A program made the position numbers and the translations under genes. A stretch of 64,000 nucleotides of DNA from Tigriopus japonicus (taxonomy: Eukaryota > Arthropoda > Copepoda > Harpacticoida > Harpacticidae): NCBI GenBank assembly GCA_010645155.1, contig CM021317.1:8521740-8585739 (forward strand), in the 5' to 3' direction. Positions 1 through 13,032 of this stretch are shown here, piece by piece; position 1 is the stretch's first letter; each line of letters starts with the position of its first letter. The notes below the pieces were generated by a model. That model was not told the DNA's origin. It made no database searches and was given only the letters and a program-made list of their open reading frames with translations.

Positions 1-1389
1 TTGGGTAATTGTAAATTTCAAAAATCGGAAAAAGCTTTTTGTTGCATGTACTAATGAGATTGATCAAAATCCCTCTTCCGATTACGATACTCTCCTCTGT
101 TCATCAAAAAAACCATTCTGATCCAACGGCTTTTTCCCAACAAAATTAATAAGCTTTCAAACTCCATTCATTATATTGCATGGTTCCTATTGGTTTTAGA
201 AGTGCAACCAAAACTAAAATTAAAATTTCAGCCTAAGAAGCTTTTTTTATTTACATCACTAAAATTTAGATACCACAATTGAGGCTGTCTGAAAAGGCAT
301 AAACTTTTGTTTCACATCAGACTTTGTTTAAGGGGCACATTGGAAATCGAACTTTGAATGGCGGCCAAATAGTGTATTATGTTGAAATTTGGCAATCACT
401 TTGTAAATTCCTCTGCCATTGAATTTCAAAAATTCCCATTGAGGTTACCCAATTTTGATCAAGAAGCCATAAATTTTCTCTTGCAAAAATTCCGCTTCAA
501 AAGTTGCCATACGGCGGCCAAATTTACCCTGGCGGCCACTAATTTTTTCCGTGGACATTGTCTATCAATAGTTGCCACTTTCGTCTCTGAGAGTGCAATG
601 TAGTGTGCGCCTAGACGTCCTAAAATCTATTAGCTGAAGTTGTTAGTCGGCAGTCTCATTATGACCAACAGCCTATCGATATTTTCTTGTATTTTTTTAC
701 AATTTTTATTGTACAAGAGCTGTCTTGATCTCGTATTTCAAAATGACACCCAAATCAATTGCTATACATATGGAGGGTGCCTGTGAGCGTGATTAAAGTT
801 GGATTAATTGAATACAAGATTAATTAGAGTCATATTAACTCCCCTTGAAATGGAAGATGTTTCATTTTTGGCGAGAAGAAGAAAGCTAATGGTTCCAGAA
901 CAGATTGAATAACTTCATGATTTAACAAGAGAAATGTCTCACTATTTAACAGGACCAAGAGATATCGACCTGGACCCTGATGATGACATAGTTTGTCAAA
1001 ATTAGTTGGTGCAAATGTCTTCTGACGGTCCTCAAGGCCTAAATTGCATCCAGACAATTGAAAACCTCCATTGGATTTTCCAACACTCATACAACCCGAC
1101 TCAAACAGAATTTACATCATGTTATAAAACCTGATTTGCTCTTTTGACGATCATTGAACCATCATCAAAATTTGAATCCACGGAATCCAACCATAAAGGG
1201 GCAATTTTATATTGTCCTTTGGGTGCTTCTCAAATCATGGACACATCAACTTTTATCAAAAACAGAGCCTTGGGGAATCAATTCATTTTGGCGTTGACAT
1301 GACAAAAATGTGTAAAATATTGAAGTAGTTTGTAAATGACTGATACATATTCAACTCTTCGGAGTGAAAATTTAGCGTTGAACTGTCCT

Positions 1390-1660
1390 TCAATGCAAAC
1401 TAGACAAGCCCCGGTTCGATCCCGGGCTTGCCGAGTCCTCTTGGCCTGTGGTAGTAAGTTACATGCAGTAATCACGGCCCTTGGCGGCTTAAATGGGCGA
1501 ACCTGGGGTCATTCCCGAGGGTGAAGTAAAAAATTAATGCTTGTTGGCTTGTAATTGTCCAAGTGGAGCGGCAATATCCCCATATGGCGGACAGCCTTTA
1601 TCAGATCACAGCTGCGAAGCTGCGTTCTGACTCCACCACAAGCAAACAAACAATTAGATT
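1390..1660 (+). repeat. Possible tRNA-derived SINE
   Basis: GGTTCGATCCC at 1413..1423 is a perfect tRNA B-box, inside a CCCGG/CCGGG stem. A weak A-box-like TAGCGTTGAACTG lies about 40 bases upstream at 1373. No acceptor stem can be folded, so it is not a tRNA gene. The GC-richer body runs to about 1640, ending in an A-rich CAAACAAACAATTAG stretch, as in SINEs. I see no second copy in this window. Confidence 0.4.
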
Positions 1661-1861
1661 ACACCTTATATATTAGGGAATGTTGATTTCAATAGGCAGC
1701 AACGATTTTACTCCTTTGAGATGGCCCATGTGATTTCAAAGACCAAAATAATCAACAAGGAGGTTGCCAACACCTTTCAATTGCAAACATGATTCATCTA
1801 AAAAGACCAGGAAGATGTTCCAGGAGAAAAATAAGCACCTTGGCTTAATCCAAAAGCAAGG

Positions 1862-2458
1862 GATGTCCAGATTGAAGGTAGAATGGGCTTGTAACTCGTT
1901 GAAATGCACGATATTTGAGCTGTTCAAAAACGTAAGTACACATTTATCTCTTATGAGCAGATATTATTTTACCAATTTTGTTGTTTGACTTGTTCGAAGT
2001 TATGATTTAATTAGACAAGGTATGTTGGGCGACCCCAACGTATTTACGTATACATAAAGACGCTTCACGTAAACATAGAAAAAAGCACCAAGAACGAGCA
2101 ACATGACAAAAATCATGTACCTTGGAAGCCATCTCACACCGAAAATTATCATTTTCTATCCCCAAGGGTTCACCAAACACAAATATATGAGTACGAACAA
2201 CATCTTTAATTTCCAAATTCTGGGATTTTGAACAGTTTTTCGCTTTTGACTTCCAATTTTTGAAACGTTCAGGGGTCGCTCAATATACCTTGTCTAATTA
2301 AATCATAATTTCGAACATGATTGCAAAATAACAAAACATGTAAAATAACATCTACTTTCAACTTATACAAGATAAGTCTTAATTTCGATTTTCAACATCG
2401 AAGCAAACATCGTGCCTTTTAACGAGCTATAAGCCTTATTAACCTATAATCTGGATGC
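1862..2458. mobile_element. MITE family X, copy 1
   Basis: Imperfect outer inverted repeats lie at 1862..1904 and 2416..2458 (GATGTCCAGATT ... AATCTGGATGCC). A second, inner pair lies at about 1993..2038 and 2274..2319 (ATTAGACAAGGTAT and its complement). No coding region is seen. A second copy in the opposite orientation is at 22959..23525. Confidence 0.72.
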
Positions 2459-3303
2459 CGCACGTAAATGTTATTTGGAGTGATCTAGACCAAAGGCTTG
2501 TCTCCTTACATCATCGAGACAAAGCTCAGGGTCAGCAAAGACATTTATCTGAGTGTAATGGAGGTTGTGGTGTTATATTGGATCAAAGAGATGACTAAGA
2601 ACCGCCCCTGGGTGTGGTGGCAAGACATGACACCCTGCCAAGTATCCAAGAAGTCTTTCCTGTGGCTCTAAGACAAGGGTTCTTACTTTTTTGAGCCTGG
2701 GCCCCTTAGCGCTTCTTGAGAAGCCTAAAACCCTTTTAATTTAGATATTGCAATTCAAATGCATGTTTTTTTCGCCATAACATTCTGAAATTTTTAGGAA
2801 AGTTACTACTGTAATCCAATAACTTAAAATTCGAGTTCATAACGCAACTTTTGGTATTGACATCCTATAAACTTCCTCTTGTGGCATTATAAGAAATTCT
2901 AAAATCAAATTTCCACCCAACACCAAAAGTTGCAACTTTTGGTTCAAATTTCATTTTGCAACTTTGTTTGCGGCCTAGTAATTGCACTCACAGGTTTAGA
3001 TCATGATCATAACTCTGGAGAAAAAGAAAGTTATATTACGAAATATGTGAAAAAACTACTTACAACTCTTTAAATTTACGGGAAAATTGCGAGGAAAAAT
3101 TGTCTTTTTCTTCACTTTAAAAATAAAGATGAGTATTTGACCACACTATAGATTGTATATTTAGTGCAAAAGGTTTGTATTCGTCAACAGTGACTAGGAG
3201 TGACCCATTTCACTTCACATATGAATCTTAAACTCTTTTCCAGGAGTTTGCTGTCGACAAGTCAGGATGTAAAATTCTTCATTATGGTTGCAGATGTAGT
3301 TGC

Positions 3304-4041
3304 TTAATGGTGGTAGCCATAACCGTAGGCGGAACGGTAGCCATAGGCGGGATAACCGTAGCCGTAGCTTCTGTATCCATAACCGGGCTCAGCCTCGGCT
3401 TCACGCTTGTGGTAACGTCCGTAGGATCGGTAAGCGGGATAGCCGTAGCTTCGGTATCCGTATCCATGTCCGTATCCGTAGCTGGGCTCAGCCTCGGCCT
3501 CACGCTTGTGAACACGACCGTATCCGTATCCGTAGGCGGGAGAAGCATAACCGTAACCGTAAGCAGGGCCATAACCATATCCTCGAGACACATGAGTGTA
3601 GCTACCAGAGTAACCATAAGAGGGCTCAGCCTCAGCAACAGCGGTGGGTTCGGCATCAGCCTCGGCCTCACGCTTGTGGTATCGGTGACCGTAGCCATAA
3701 GAGTAACCATAAGCGGGGTAGGAGTGGCCGTAACCATAGGCAGGGTAGCCGTATCCATAACCGGGCTCGGCGTCAGCATCAGCCTCGGCCTCACGCTTGT
3801 GCAGACCACGGTAACCATGGCCGTATCCGTAACCACCATATCCATGACCATAACCGTAGCCAAGGCTGCGGTATCCGTGTCCGTATCCGTATCCAGGCTC
3901 GGCAGAGACGGCAGCGGCCAAAAGGACGGCAAGACAGATGAACTGCAAGAGAAAGAGAATATTATTATTATTATCATGGATATCACCTTATCTTTTCACT
4001 AAGCAAGCACTAAAGTTTGTTTCAGTACTTACGGATTTCAT
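3304..4041 (-). CDS. Secreted Gly/Tyr-rich polyprotein, copy A
   Basis: The coding exons are 4041..4033 (ATG AAA TCC) and 3942..3304; the 90-nt intron has GTAAGT and TTGCAG ends. The product has 215 residues. Residues 1-17 are a typical signal peptide (MKSFICLAVLLAAAVSA). The rest is GYGYGHGY-type repeats broken by four HKR sites, each followed by Glu/Asp-Ala dipeptides ending in Glu-Pro. This is the layout of a precursor cut at Lys-Arg and then trimmed by a dipeptidyl peptidase, giving about five Gly-Tyr peptides. The order and spacing of the cassettes are the same in copies B and C, and the predicted protein of A appears identical to C. The role is not known: an antimicrobial, cuticle or adhesive peptide is possible, but that is inference. 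The gene is divergent from copy B, 9 kb away. The first exon is too short for ORF callers, which otherwise start inside the intron. Confidence 0.85.
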
Positions 4042-4128
4042 GTTGATTGTTGAGTGGATGACTTTGTCGGCAGCAAAGTTCAGCTAGAAGATTCAGTGAG
4101 ACTGTGCCATTCTCCGATGATCTGTTCC

Positions 4129-4136
4129 CTTTTATA
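4129..4136 (-). promoter_or_regulatory. TATA box of copy A, with CAGT initiator
   Basis: On the minus strand this reads TATAAAAG. About 30 bases downstream is CAGT (complement of 4101..4104), the usual arthropod initiator. The same TATA-to-CAGT arrangement occurs in copies B and C, and the stretch from GGCACAGTCTCACTGAATC to the start codon is shared by all three. Confidence 0.75.
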
Positions 4137-4329
4137 CTAGAACCAACGATGAAGTCGATGGTTGCTGCCTCTCGTTCGAAGGAAGCAACGGCCAAGCCTC
4201 GAACCAAGAGGGGCTTGTCCAAGGGATTGTCTACCGTACGAACGAACATGTACATGTACGAACAGCGTCATGTGATTGTTCACTTTGCTCTGCATTTTGC
4301 CAATCCTCCGTCTCCCCGAAAGTAAGGTA

Positions 4330-7300
4330 CCTGCGTGGCAATTAGCGTTGGCGCATTCCGAAATATTGAACCAAGTAATAAGTTTAACCTCATTGTAGGG
4401 CCATTGACTGGGTTTAATGACACCATGGTTTCCAAGTTTAACATTCCAAAAGGCGATCCTGCCGCATGGTCTTGTTGCAACTCTATGTTGTCTATCATAT
4501 CATGAACACCATGTTTTGTTTGAGATTGCGAAGAGATTTTTCAACCAAAACCATACCAATTACAAATAATCGGATGACTGCTGGCTTTTTCATTCAGCGT
4601 AAATGTAAATTTGTAACCAAACCACAAGCGTATTTGCCAGACTTCCATGGAAAGATTTGACCAAGTTTTCAATGTATTTGACTGGGACAAATGACTTCCT
4701 ATGTGTTCAGTGTCCTTGTTCTGGTGCATTCTCAGAATGTCGTTCGAGTGAGATCTCATAAGCGCATTCATTAAGATTATTACTACAAGCAACATTTGTC
4801 GAATGATTCCTACAACTCTTAGTGATCTCAATGCTTGGAGGCTGCCTCGTTCAACTAGAATTGAGGTTGTAAATAAGGATATCATTCTATAGCCCATTTG
4901 ACCTTTTTGTTACATAATTCGTTGTGTAGAGATCCTGACTGGCAGCCTATCACTATCAATCCTACTCCGTGAGAATTACCAATATGCGAAGGGATGCGTC
5001 TAGAACTATCTTTGGCACAAAGAGCAATCTGACGTTGAAGTACGAAACCCACGAGCTGAACTTTGCTCTTTACCAAGCCTCCAAAAAATCATTTTCCGAA
5101 GCGTTCGTGGGCTTCGGTCGGGGTGGCATCAGGGGTGCCGACCCCAAGAATCCCGTCATGGAATTCACGTCATTTCTTTGCATGGCAACATCCAAGGTCC
5201 TTTCGGTAAAGGCACTCCCAGGGTCTAATAAAACAATTGCAAGAATCATTGAAAAGGAAGGTGTCTGATTGTTTCTCTCAAGAAAGACAGGAACCCTTGA
5301 CTCGAGCTCTTTAGTGTGGATTATTGAATGGGCCAAGCCCCTCTCGAGTTCACAAGGGTACATGTACCGGTAAAGGCACTAACTACATACTGTAGGTACT
5401 TTACCACGGATACCAACTTGGAAGCAACATTTGATTGGCCGAGAAATGAGGCGTGGATCCGCCAAAGGACCTCCAACTCAAGATCTACTTGCGAACAGAT
5501 ACTTCGAATGCTAAATGTCGTGACTTGATGAAGCTAAAAAGAATGCTTAAGGAGAATTGAGTTAAATGTATGGCAGAGGGCTTAAAGATGAGAGTGATGC
5601 ATCAGTTGGCCGAGGCTTGACCGATTCCTTCTTAGAACAACAAAAAAATATCAGTTGGCCTTTTCTTTCTTGGAATCTAAAATTTGAGTCTGAGCAAAAA
5701 AAGAGCCCTTGGAAAGTCCATGTTTGTGATTCGATATGTGTTTCTGCCTGACTTTTGGTCTCCTTAGGGCTAAAAGCGCATTCAAAAATCTTGAATACAC
5801 AATTCCAAAGCTTTTATAACTCCCCATTAATACAGTTCGTGTCTATTCTAACCCATGAAGAAAGTAGCAATTAAAAGATGTATCATGCCATCTATGATGA
5901 TTTTCCCATTTTAGATCTGAAACGGGGTCCTTTGCTAGTTGATTCGTCGTTTTTTGACTCGAGGGTAGGCCAAGCCTCCACAAGATTGCAGAAATCATCG
6001 GATCATGCCATGTAGACTTGTGCATTTTTGACGAATGAAGTGGCTAACAAAAAGATAAAATTGCTCGAATCGACCTGAACTGCCAAGAAACCCACGGTGC
6101 AAATTGAATCGCCTCAAGGAATGAGCGACATTTTCAATAGACATTTCAAAAGGTTGTCCTCGTTCGAATAGCTCGGAACTAAGTGATGCTCATGATGAGG
6201 TTGCTACAACATCATTTGATCTCATTCTTTGTTGACAGTTCCTCCAGGACCTCTCGGCATCCTTTGAACCTGAAGCTGTGCTTTAATTACCTCTTTTACA
6301 AATGATCAAGAGCTATAATGATAGGAGCTGGAAAAAGATTGAACAGTCCTGTAAGCATATAATTCAATAAGAATTTGCTTTACTAAAATCTAGTAAATTA
6401 CCATTTGTTGGACACCTGGAACGAATGAGCGTCTAGACATTCTACATCATAAACATTTCATCTAGCCGCAGTTTTCCATTCTTCACTTTCTCTTCCAATT
6501 TTAAACCTAGTGGTCAACCATATTTAGGATTTTGACAAACTACGTCTAAGACTTTTGGCGTCTTGAATGAACATCTTGGTTGCCGTTGCCCTTTTATTGT
6601 TTTTGTTCATGTGTGGTACAAATATACAATTGTAATGTCATTGCCATCAACAGGAGTTCTGTGAATATTTTGATCTGATTCTTGAAGCTCCCATCCACCA
6701 TTCAAACCACTCTTGTCACAAAGGTTCTCGATCTCAGGGTAGGATTCATATTATGTATATCCATAACGATCTGACTACATACGTTTCCAGTAGCTTTGTC
6801 TTGTGATGTGGTGAGTTACAAATATGATGCCGCTCTGTTTGCAATCACTCACGAATCATGACCAAAGGCACGAAATTGGAAATGTCGAGGGTCGTTCGTG
6901 GTTGCTTAAAGCCAACACCTCTCAAGAACTTGTCCATAAAAATTGCCTAACATTTTATTACAGGGGTTTACTCACACCTACCATAGCAATCATATCGATC
7001 ATCTTGGCAGATTTTGGGATAGAAAGATGAATGTATAGGGCTCCATCTTGTGCCGTTATGTATCGAATCTTATCATAACCCGAAATCCAACTTGCTAATC
7101 AAATCAGCAACTGCGTTCCTCTCTCTCTCTTCTGTCTTTCAAACAGAGACGATTCAAGAATCTTTGGGGTTGGAGGTAAAGTTCTTGGCGTATTTGTAAT
7201 GAATAAGAACTAATGAAAATGTCCATGTCCTTCCTTAATAAAGGTCCATAACTATCGATCTACCATTATTTTAAATCTATTCAAAAAAGAAGGGATCTGA

Positions 7301-9600
7301 ACTTAGAGCATTTGTTAAGAGATACAACACTCCAATATTTGAGAATCCGAATGTCAAGAGATAGAGATAAAACTCTTTATGTTTGTTGTGGGTTGAAATG
7401 TTAAAGTTGAAATTGAATCAAAGAATGCGAGTCAACCCATCCTGATCCAGTTTCAATGCCAAATGATCGCGCCATCTATTTATGGTTGCACGAAAAATAA
7501 TACCCTACCACTCAAGCTTGACATTTTGGGCTGAATATTTTAACCAAAGGTTTTTTTTTCAACTGCTGATAAAACCCGTCTTTCACATACTTTAGGAAGG
7601 GATGTTACGGAGACAAGTACTCAATCGATGTATCCAAGTTCAGTAAACTATACTTTCGTACTGGCTTCTGGAATTTGTAACGATAGCTTTAAACTAGTTA
7701 TACCAGAATGAAATTTTTTGAACTAGTTCGGGAGGTTGTTTTGTCTCATACATAGTTCGAATAAGTACAGATCATTCATTAGCATCTATGACTTTTCTTA
7801 TCCAAACAATCACGTTTCACCACGCACTTGGCATTGACACGACAGAATGTAGTTGAAAGCCATCAGCTTGAATGAGTGATAAACACGAGGGTATCAGTCT
7901 TTGGGCAACTACAAATGAATTGTGCTTGCTCTTTTTTTAAATCTGGAAGTGTGTATTTGTAAAAAAACGTCTTTCTTGCTTTTTCCATACAATTTTTGAC
8001 TGAAGTTCCATCCAGGAAAAGTAAAAGTGTTAAAATGATAATGGTTGATTTGCTTTGGAAGTTGCAGCTGAAGCAACTCGTTTAGAAATATTACATTGAT
8101 GACATTTTCAAGACAAAGAAAACTTAAAATTAAGGCCCCCATTATTCGAAACTTGAAATTAGGAAAGGGCTATAAAATAGACGACAAAAGTCAAGATAGG
8201 TAAATTGGTTTCATTCGAAGGAAAAGGACATCTTCAAGTAAAAACCAAATTTAATTACACACTCATAGATTTGTCTAACTTGAAAACATTATATCCATAT
8301 TTTAGTTGCCATCCATATTTTACTTGACTAATCTCAGATCAACGACGACCTTTGCAAGGCACTTCCTTCAATAACAAGTCACCACATTTTATTGGTTCCT
8401 GAGGGCCACAAAAAGCCCTTCGTGAACGATAAACATAATTTGAGGTATTTATAGTAGTAGGATATTAGAGATAACGAAAGTATTTGTAGTTAATTCTTAT
8501 CTAGAGTCATATGGTCTCTAGATCATCACTAAAAAGACCCATTCCCCACACACTAATGAATGACAATTCATCATCGGGATTTCCGATCAGGGTGGGGATT
8601 TTTGCCCACCCCACTCCACTTCCAACGCCTCTACGTCTAACTTCAAGACAGACAGAGCAGACCATCCATCCATGATGGTAGTGATAGAGGTTAGTAGAGG
8701 CTTGATAGAATATAGTACGTGTGTGTCGTCGTGTACCAGAGATGTTTCATAAATTCTCTTCAAAGACAACATCAGCACATTTGAAGAAGCAAAGACGACG
8801 GCAATCATGATGATGATGAAAATTGTGGTTATGAGGGGCTTGGCATTGTATCTCGGTTACGTGTGCGTAACTGAGAGGGATGAAGGGAATAACTTCGAAT
8901 GAGATGGACTTGTTTCTAGTGTTTATTAGCGTAAATAAGTCGACTTACGTTAACACTTTCTTTGTTTTGATCAATATGATGCTGGAAAATGCACTATTTG
9001 TTTTCTTTTTAAATCAGGTCTGAAAAAAATGTACGTTTTGCTGAATTCTTTCCAACCATTTTCGCATATTACAGTAGTTTGAATTTTAATCAACTTTCTA
9101 GCCTTCGATAACAGCCACAATTTTGAAGATGCGACGTTTTCAAAAATCAAAATGACTGCAGACAATATTTTGAAAAAGTTATCAAATTCAAATAAGTCTC
9201 GAAGATGTGATTTTTCTAAGAAACTAAAAGGTACGGTAATTAAAGTGACAGAAGATTTTATTTATAAAAGTGGTTCAATTCAAATAGGTGTTATTGCCCT
9301 CCTCCCCCGTTCTATGAATGGCTGGTAGTGCATGAGGTTCGTTTGTCTCTTGGTCATATTAATGAGTAGTTAAAGGTCAAAATAAGACAAAGGTTATAGA
9401 ACCTTGGCCGATTGGTGCTGAGTATTTTCAAAGAAGTCATCCTGCAGACTTACATAACATTGGTTCAATCCAAAAAATGAGATCTCTTTTTCTATGAGAA
9501 ATGAATTTGCTATGGAGTTCACTGACTTCCAGACAATGAAACACAACTTATTTCAAACAACTGACCAGTCTTCCTCTATAAACAATAATTGCGAGGTTCT
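4330..9600. other. No gene recognised
   Basis: The stretch is AT-rich with short overlapping frames on both strands. The longest pair (4969..5268 plus, 5070..5363 minus) overlap each other and match nothing I know. I see no exon series, repeat ends or RNA gene. Confidence 0.5.
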
Positions 9601-9629
9601 TTTAACGCGGACTATTTTAGAGTCATCGG

Positions 9630-11164
9630 CAGGCCTCGGAATTTGATGCAAAACACTTTTATTGGCATTTTGGGCCCTTTTTTGCACAGATATGCATTTT
9701 GAGCACTTGTTTGTATCGAATTGTATTTTGAGGACTTATTTGCATTTTCGAAACTTTTTGGGAAAATGAACAGAAAAAATGTGATTTTCAAAGGTGGTTT
9801 AGGGATCAAATACAATTTTCAGACATAATATTTGGAAATTTGATTTGATGTGATTTTTCCATCTCATATTTTTAATTTAATTTTTCTGATACAAACTTTT
9901 GAAGATGTGTTACCTTGACTAACAAAGCCCCCCTTTACTTTGTGAAAGGATTGCAAGTTTACACACCTTAATAACTTACAGGTGTCAACAAGGGAGATAC
10001 TTTTACCAAATATAGTCTTTTTCTCAAAATTAGTGTTCGAAAAATGGAATTGACAAAACTATTGGGTTTAGGCCTATTTGAAAGAGGTGCATTTTCCCCA
10101 GGGTGATGGACTTTATTCTAAAAGTGTGTTGTTGTCATATTCTAGAATGTGATAAAACAATTATTTCTTACATTTTACCAAAACTTCCATTTCTTGGTTT
10201 CCTTAACATGATATGAATTGATTAAACACCTTGATTTTGGACTTCGAGAAATGATTCATATGTTATTTGAGTTTTTGAGAATCATTGATTGCGTCATGCT
10301 GACAGTACACAGAAAACTGCGGCCACTTTACTTCAATGAAAAAGTGATTTCTTCTTAGGAAATGAGTTCTGCCCAAAGTAGTCCTCCAATCGTAATTGAT
10401 TTGTAATCTAGGATGGTTAACTTGGTTAACTTGAAGTTGCGAGAAAAAAAGTGATCATTTGGATCAATCATGAACGTTCAAATTTGAAATTGAAAATAAC
10501 GGAATCACCAAACCTAGGATTTATCTCCAAATTCAAATCTGTCCGCAATTTCTTCCATGGGGCCAACGTGACCATTTCCGCTTTTTTTTAAATTGCAAAG
10601 GTGTCTGAATCTTATTCCTGATGAGACTTTTGTATTAGATCTGATTCATATTACATTCGGTGTTACAAAAAGATGCAAGTTTTGCGATTATAGGGAGTCG
10701 ATTGCTTTTTAGCGTGATTAATTTTTTTTTGATGAGGCATCACAAAGTTTGTTTTTTATCACCCTGAACTAAGTATGAAATATCTGTAGCTGCCCTTCCG
10801 TGTTTAGGCAAAATCTTGATGTCATCAGATCGAACGCTAATAGTGTTGTAACTGAATAATGAACGGACTGAATCTGTGTATATAATTATGCTCACTTACA
10901 GGTCTCTTCTCTGAAGTCTTTTCACATCCACAGGCAGAAAAATCAAAGATACTTTTAATATGGTGCTCAAGAGAAAAAAAGATTGCAATTTTCAGCCCCA
11001 TAAATCTTGACTCGACAACTCAGACCTTAACAGCTTAAAACAAAACATTAAATGCCCCCCTGAAACATGAACTTATTTGCATTTTGTTGCATTCTGGGCC
11101 TTTGTTATTTGCATTTTGAAGGACACTTAAGTCATCTTTCATTTGCATTAAATTCCCAGGCCTA
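9630..11164. mobile_element. Putative hAT-like non-autonomous element
   Basis: Inverted ends CAGGCCTCGGAATTTGATGC (from 9630) and its near complement ending at 11164 enclose 1.5 kb of AT-rich sequence that repeats GCATTTTG/TTTGCATT motifs near both ends. The flanks GTCATCGG (9622..9629) and GTCATTTG (11165..11172) agree at 6 of 8 bases, as an old hAT 8-bp duplication might. No transposase frame is left. Confidence 0.55.
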
Positions 11165-12900
11165 GTCATTTGAATAATGCTATGCACTTAAATCGATCCT
11201 GTTCATTAACTGGATAAACAAAACGAACCTAATACAGGGCTTTGCTCGTAACATGAATAAGTTGAATCCGATTTGGATGAGTAGCAAAACACTGTTTAAT
11301 TTGCTTTTGCACAACAGAGCTTGTGGAAATAAACATTTTATAAGTCAACCTGTTATATATTTTAAAGGTGTAGTATTTGTGCATTATTTAGACATCTCAA
11401 TTGCTGACGTGTTGAAGGAAAAACACGGATTTACTCCATGTAAGGTTAATCGTGTGGAACCTCATTGTAATAGGGGGATTCTAAATTTTGTTAATGTTAA
11501 TAGTCACTAAACCAATTCAAATGATATTGATGGTACATGCAGCTAGTGTCAAAATGAGAACGAAGAAACCCTGAAAATGGACAAAAGCAATACTCCATAG
11601 TTCAATACTCCATTTGTTCAACCGAAGTGACCATTCTAGCCACTTCATCGGTAGTTGTTAGTCAATTGCATTTTCTTTGAATAGTTTTTATCTAAAACGT
11701 ACAGTGTAAACAAAATGATCATTGTCAATTAGTGAGCATGTTAAGATATGGTAGGGTAAGTGAGATAAGTAGATGTTTCGGGTATATACCGAACATCGAT
11801 AAGCGTATGATTCTTGGCCTTATCAAAAATTTTCAAAATGGAAGGCACTCTTTTGTTGTGTGTTGCATACATACATTGTATGTTTTTCTATGCAGATGAT
11901 ATGTCGACTTTTTTGTAACACTTGGTAATCGTTGAGAGGGTAAAGATATGGTATTTTGGATTAGAAGTCTTGAAATTAGGTACGCGGTCCACTTTTGGGT
12001 CCACAATCCTCTTTGGGTCAACGGATCTTTTTTTTGGGTACCTATGGACGTTTGGATTAATTGGGTACCGGGTCCTCTTTTGGGTACACGAAATTATTTT
12101 GATGGCTTTTTTCTTAGAGCATGTAAGGATGTGAGGATGATCAATGGTAGATGCGTCAAACACTGCACTCGTTGCAAAAAGTTGGCAAAGGACATTAACC
12201 TGTAATGGGGATCACATCAGCGCTGTAAAATTGTTGGGGGCCTTTTTGAGATTTCGATTGATTGTGACTGGGAGACTGTTGAGAGAAACTTTGCTAACAT
12301 GAAGATTAATACCGTTTTAGAGTTCTTACAAAATTTTCATCCCGAAATAAGATCATTCGTGTTATTTCTTAGGTATTTTAGAATCTATTAATATTCATTC
12401 AATTAATCTTAGAAAGCGCACTTTTTATCACTTAACTAATTCAATGAATGTGAATGTCGGACACTTAATCATAGTCAAAAGTTAGCTTGCTGAAAAAAAT
12501 CGCAACATTTGTACAAAAAAGTTCATAAATGTTTTGTTGGAAGTTGGAAACTTTTGGATTTTTCTTTGCGATCTTTATTTCGGCTGTTCATGTGAGCCAT
12601 CTTTAAAACAAGTTTCAAATTTGGCAAAAAAGTAAAACACAACCGTACAATTGTTTTTTTAAATTTTATTTCCCACCCTATTCAGAAGACTGCATTTTTT
12701 TCAAATCTCCTTTTCCAACTATCAGAATTAGTTTTGAAAACTCTTTATCACTTCGAAGAAGTCATTTTCGAAGTCATTGGCAAAAAATTATGTTCCCGAG
12801 TTTCTGTCAAGATTCTGTTCTCAGTTCGTTGCACTGAGCATTTTCGACAACAAGAACCAAGTCCGCCATTCAGTATTCCGCAACCATGCCGGGAGACGGT
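11165..12900. other. No gene recognised
   Basis: It contains an 85-codon frame at 11253..11510 (low-complexity hydrophobic) and a run of GGGT-rich sequence at 11980..12090 that opens several frames. Neither looks coding. Sequence just upstream of copy B's TATA (12870..12937) is GC-richer. Confidence 0.5.
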
Positions 12901-12937
12901 AGAACTCGCACCATTGCCTGACCAAGCGACGATCGAG

Positions 12938-12945
12938 TATAAAAG
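12938..12945 (+). promoter_or_regulatory. TATA box of copy B, with CAGT initiator
   Basis: TATAAAAG lies here and CAGT at 12970..12973, so transcription should begin near 12971. That leaves a 5' leader of about 62 bases before the ATG at 13033. The segment GATCGAGTATAAAAG is nearly the same in copy C. Confidence 0.78.
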
Positions 12946-13032
12946 ATACGAGACCATTGGAGAATGGCACAGTCTCACTGAATCTTCTAGCTAAACTTTG
13001 CTGCCGACAAAGTCATCCACTCAACAATCAAC

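Noticed and set aside
3300..4002. Long open frames in the other frames and strand over the three Gly/Tyr genes (200 or more codons each)
   Set aside because: The regular GGN-TAY codon pattern lacks stops in several frames. Only the frame with signal peptide, splice-joined start and HKR sites is kept as protein.
4969..5363. Possible gene with 97-99-codon frames on both strands
   Set aside because: The two frames overlap in antisense, show no domain or splice context, and cannot both be real.
11948..12205. 85-codon Trp/Cys-containing frame
   Set aside because: It is produced by a GGGT-rich low-complexity run, and an antisense frame is equally open.
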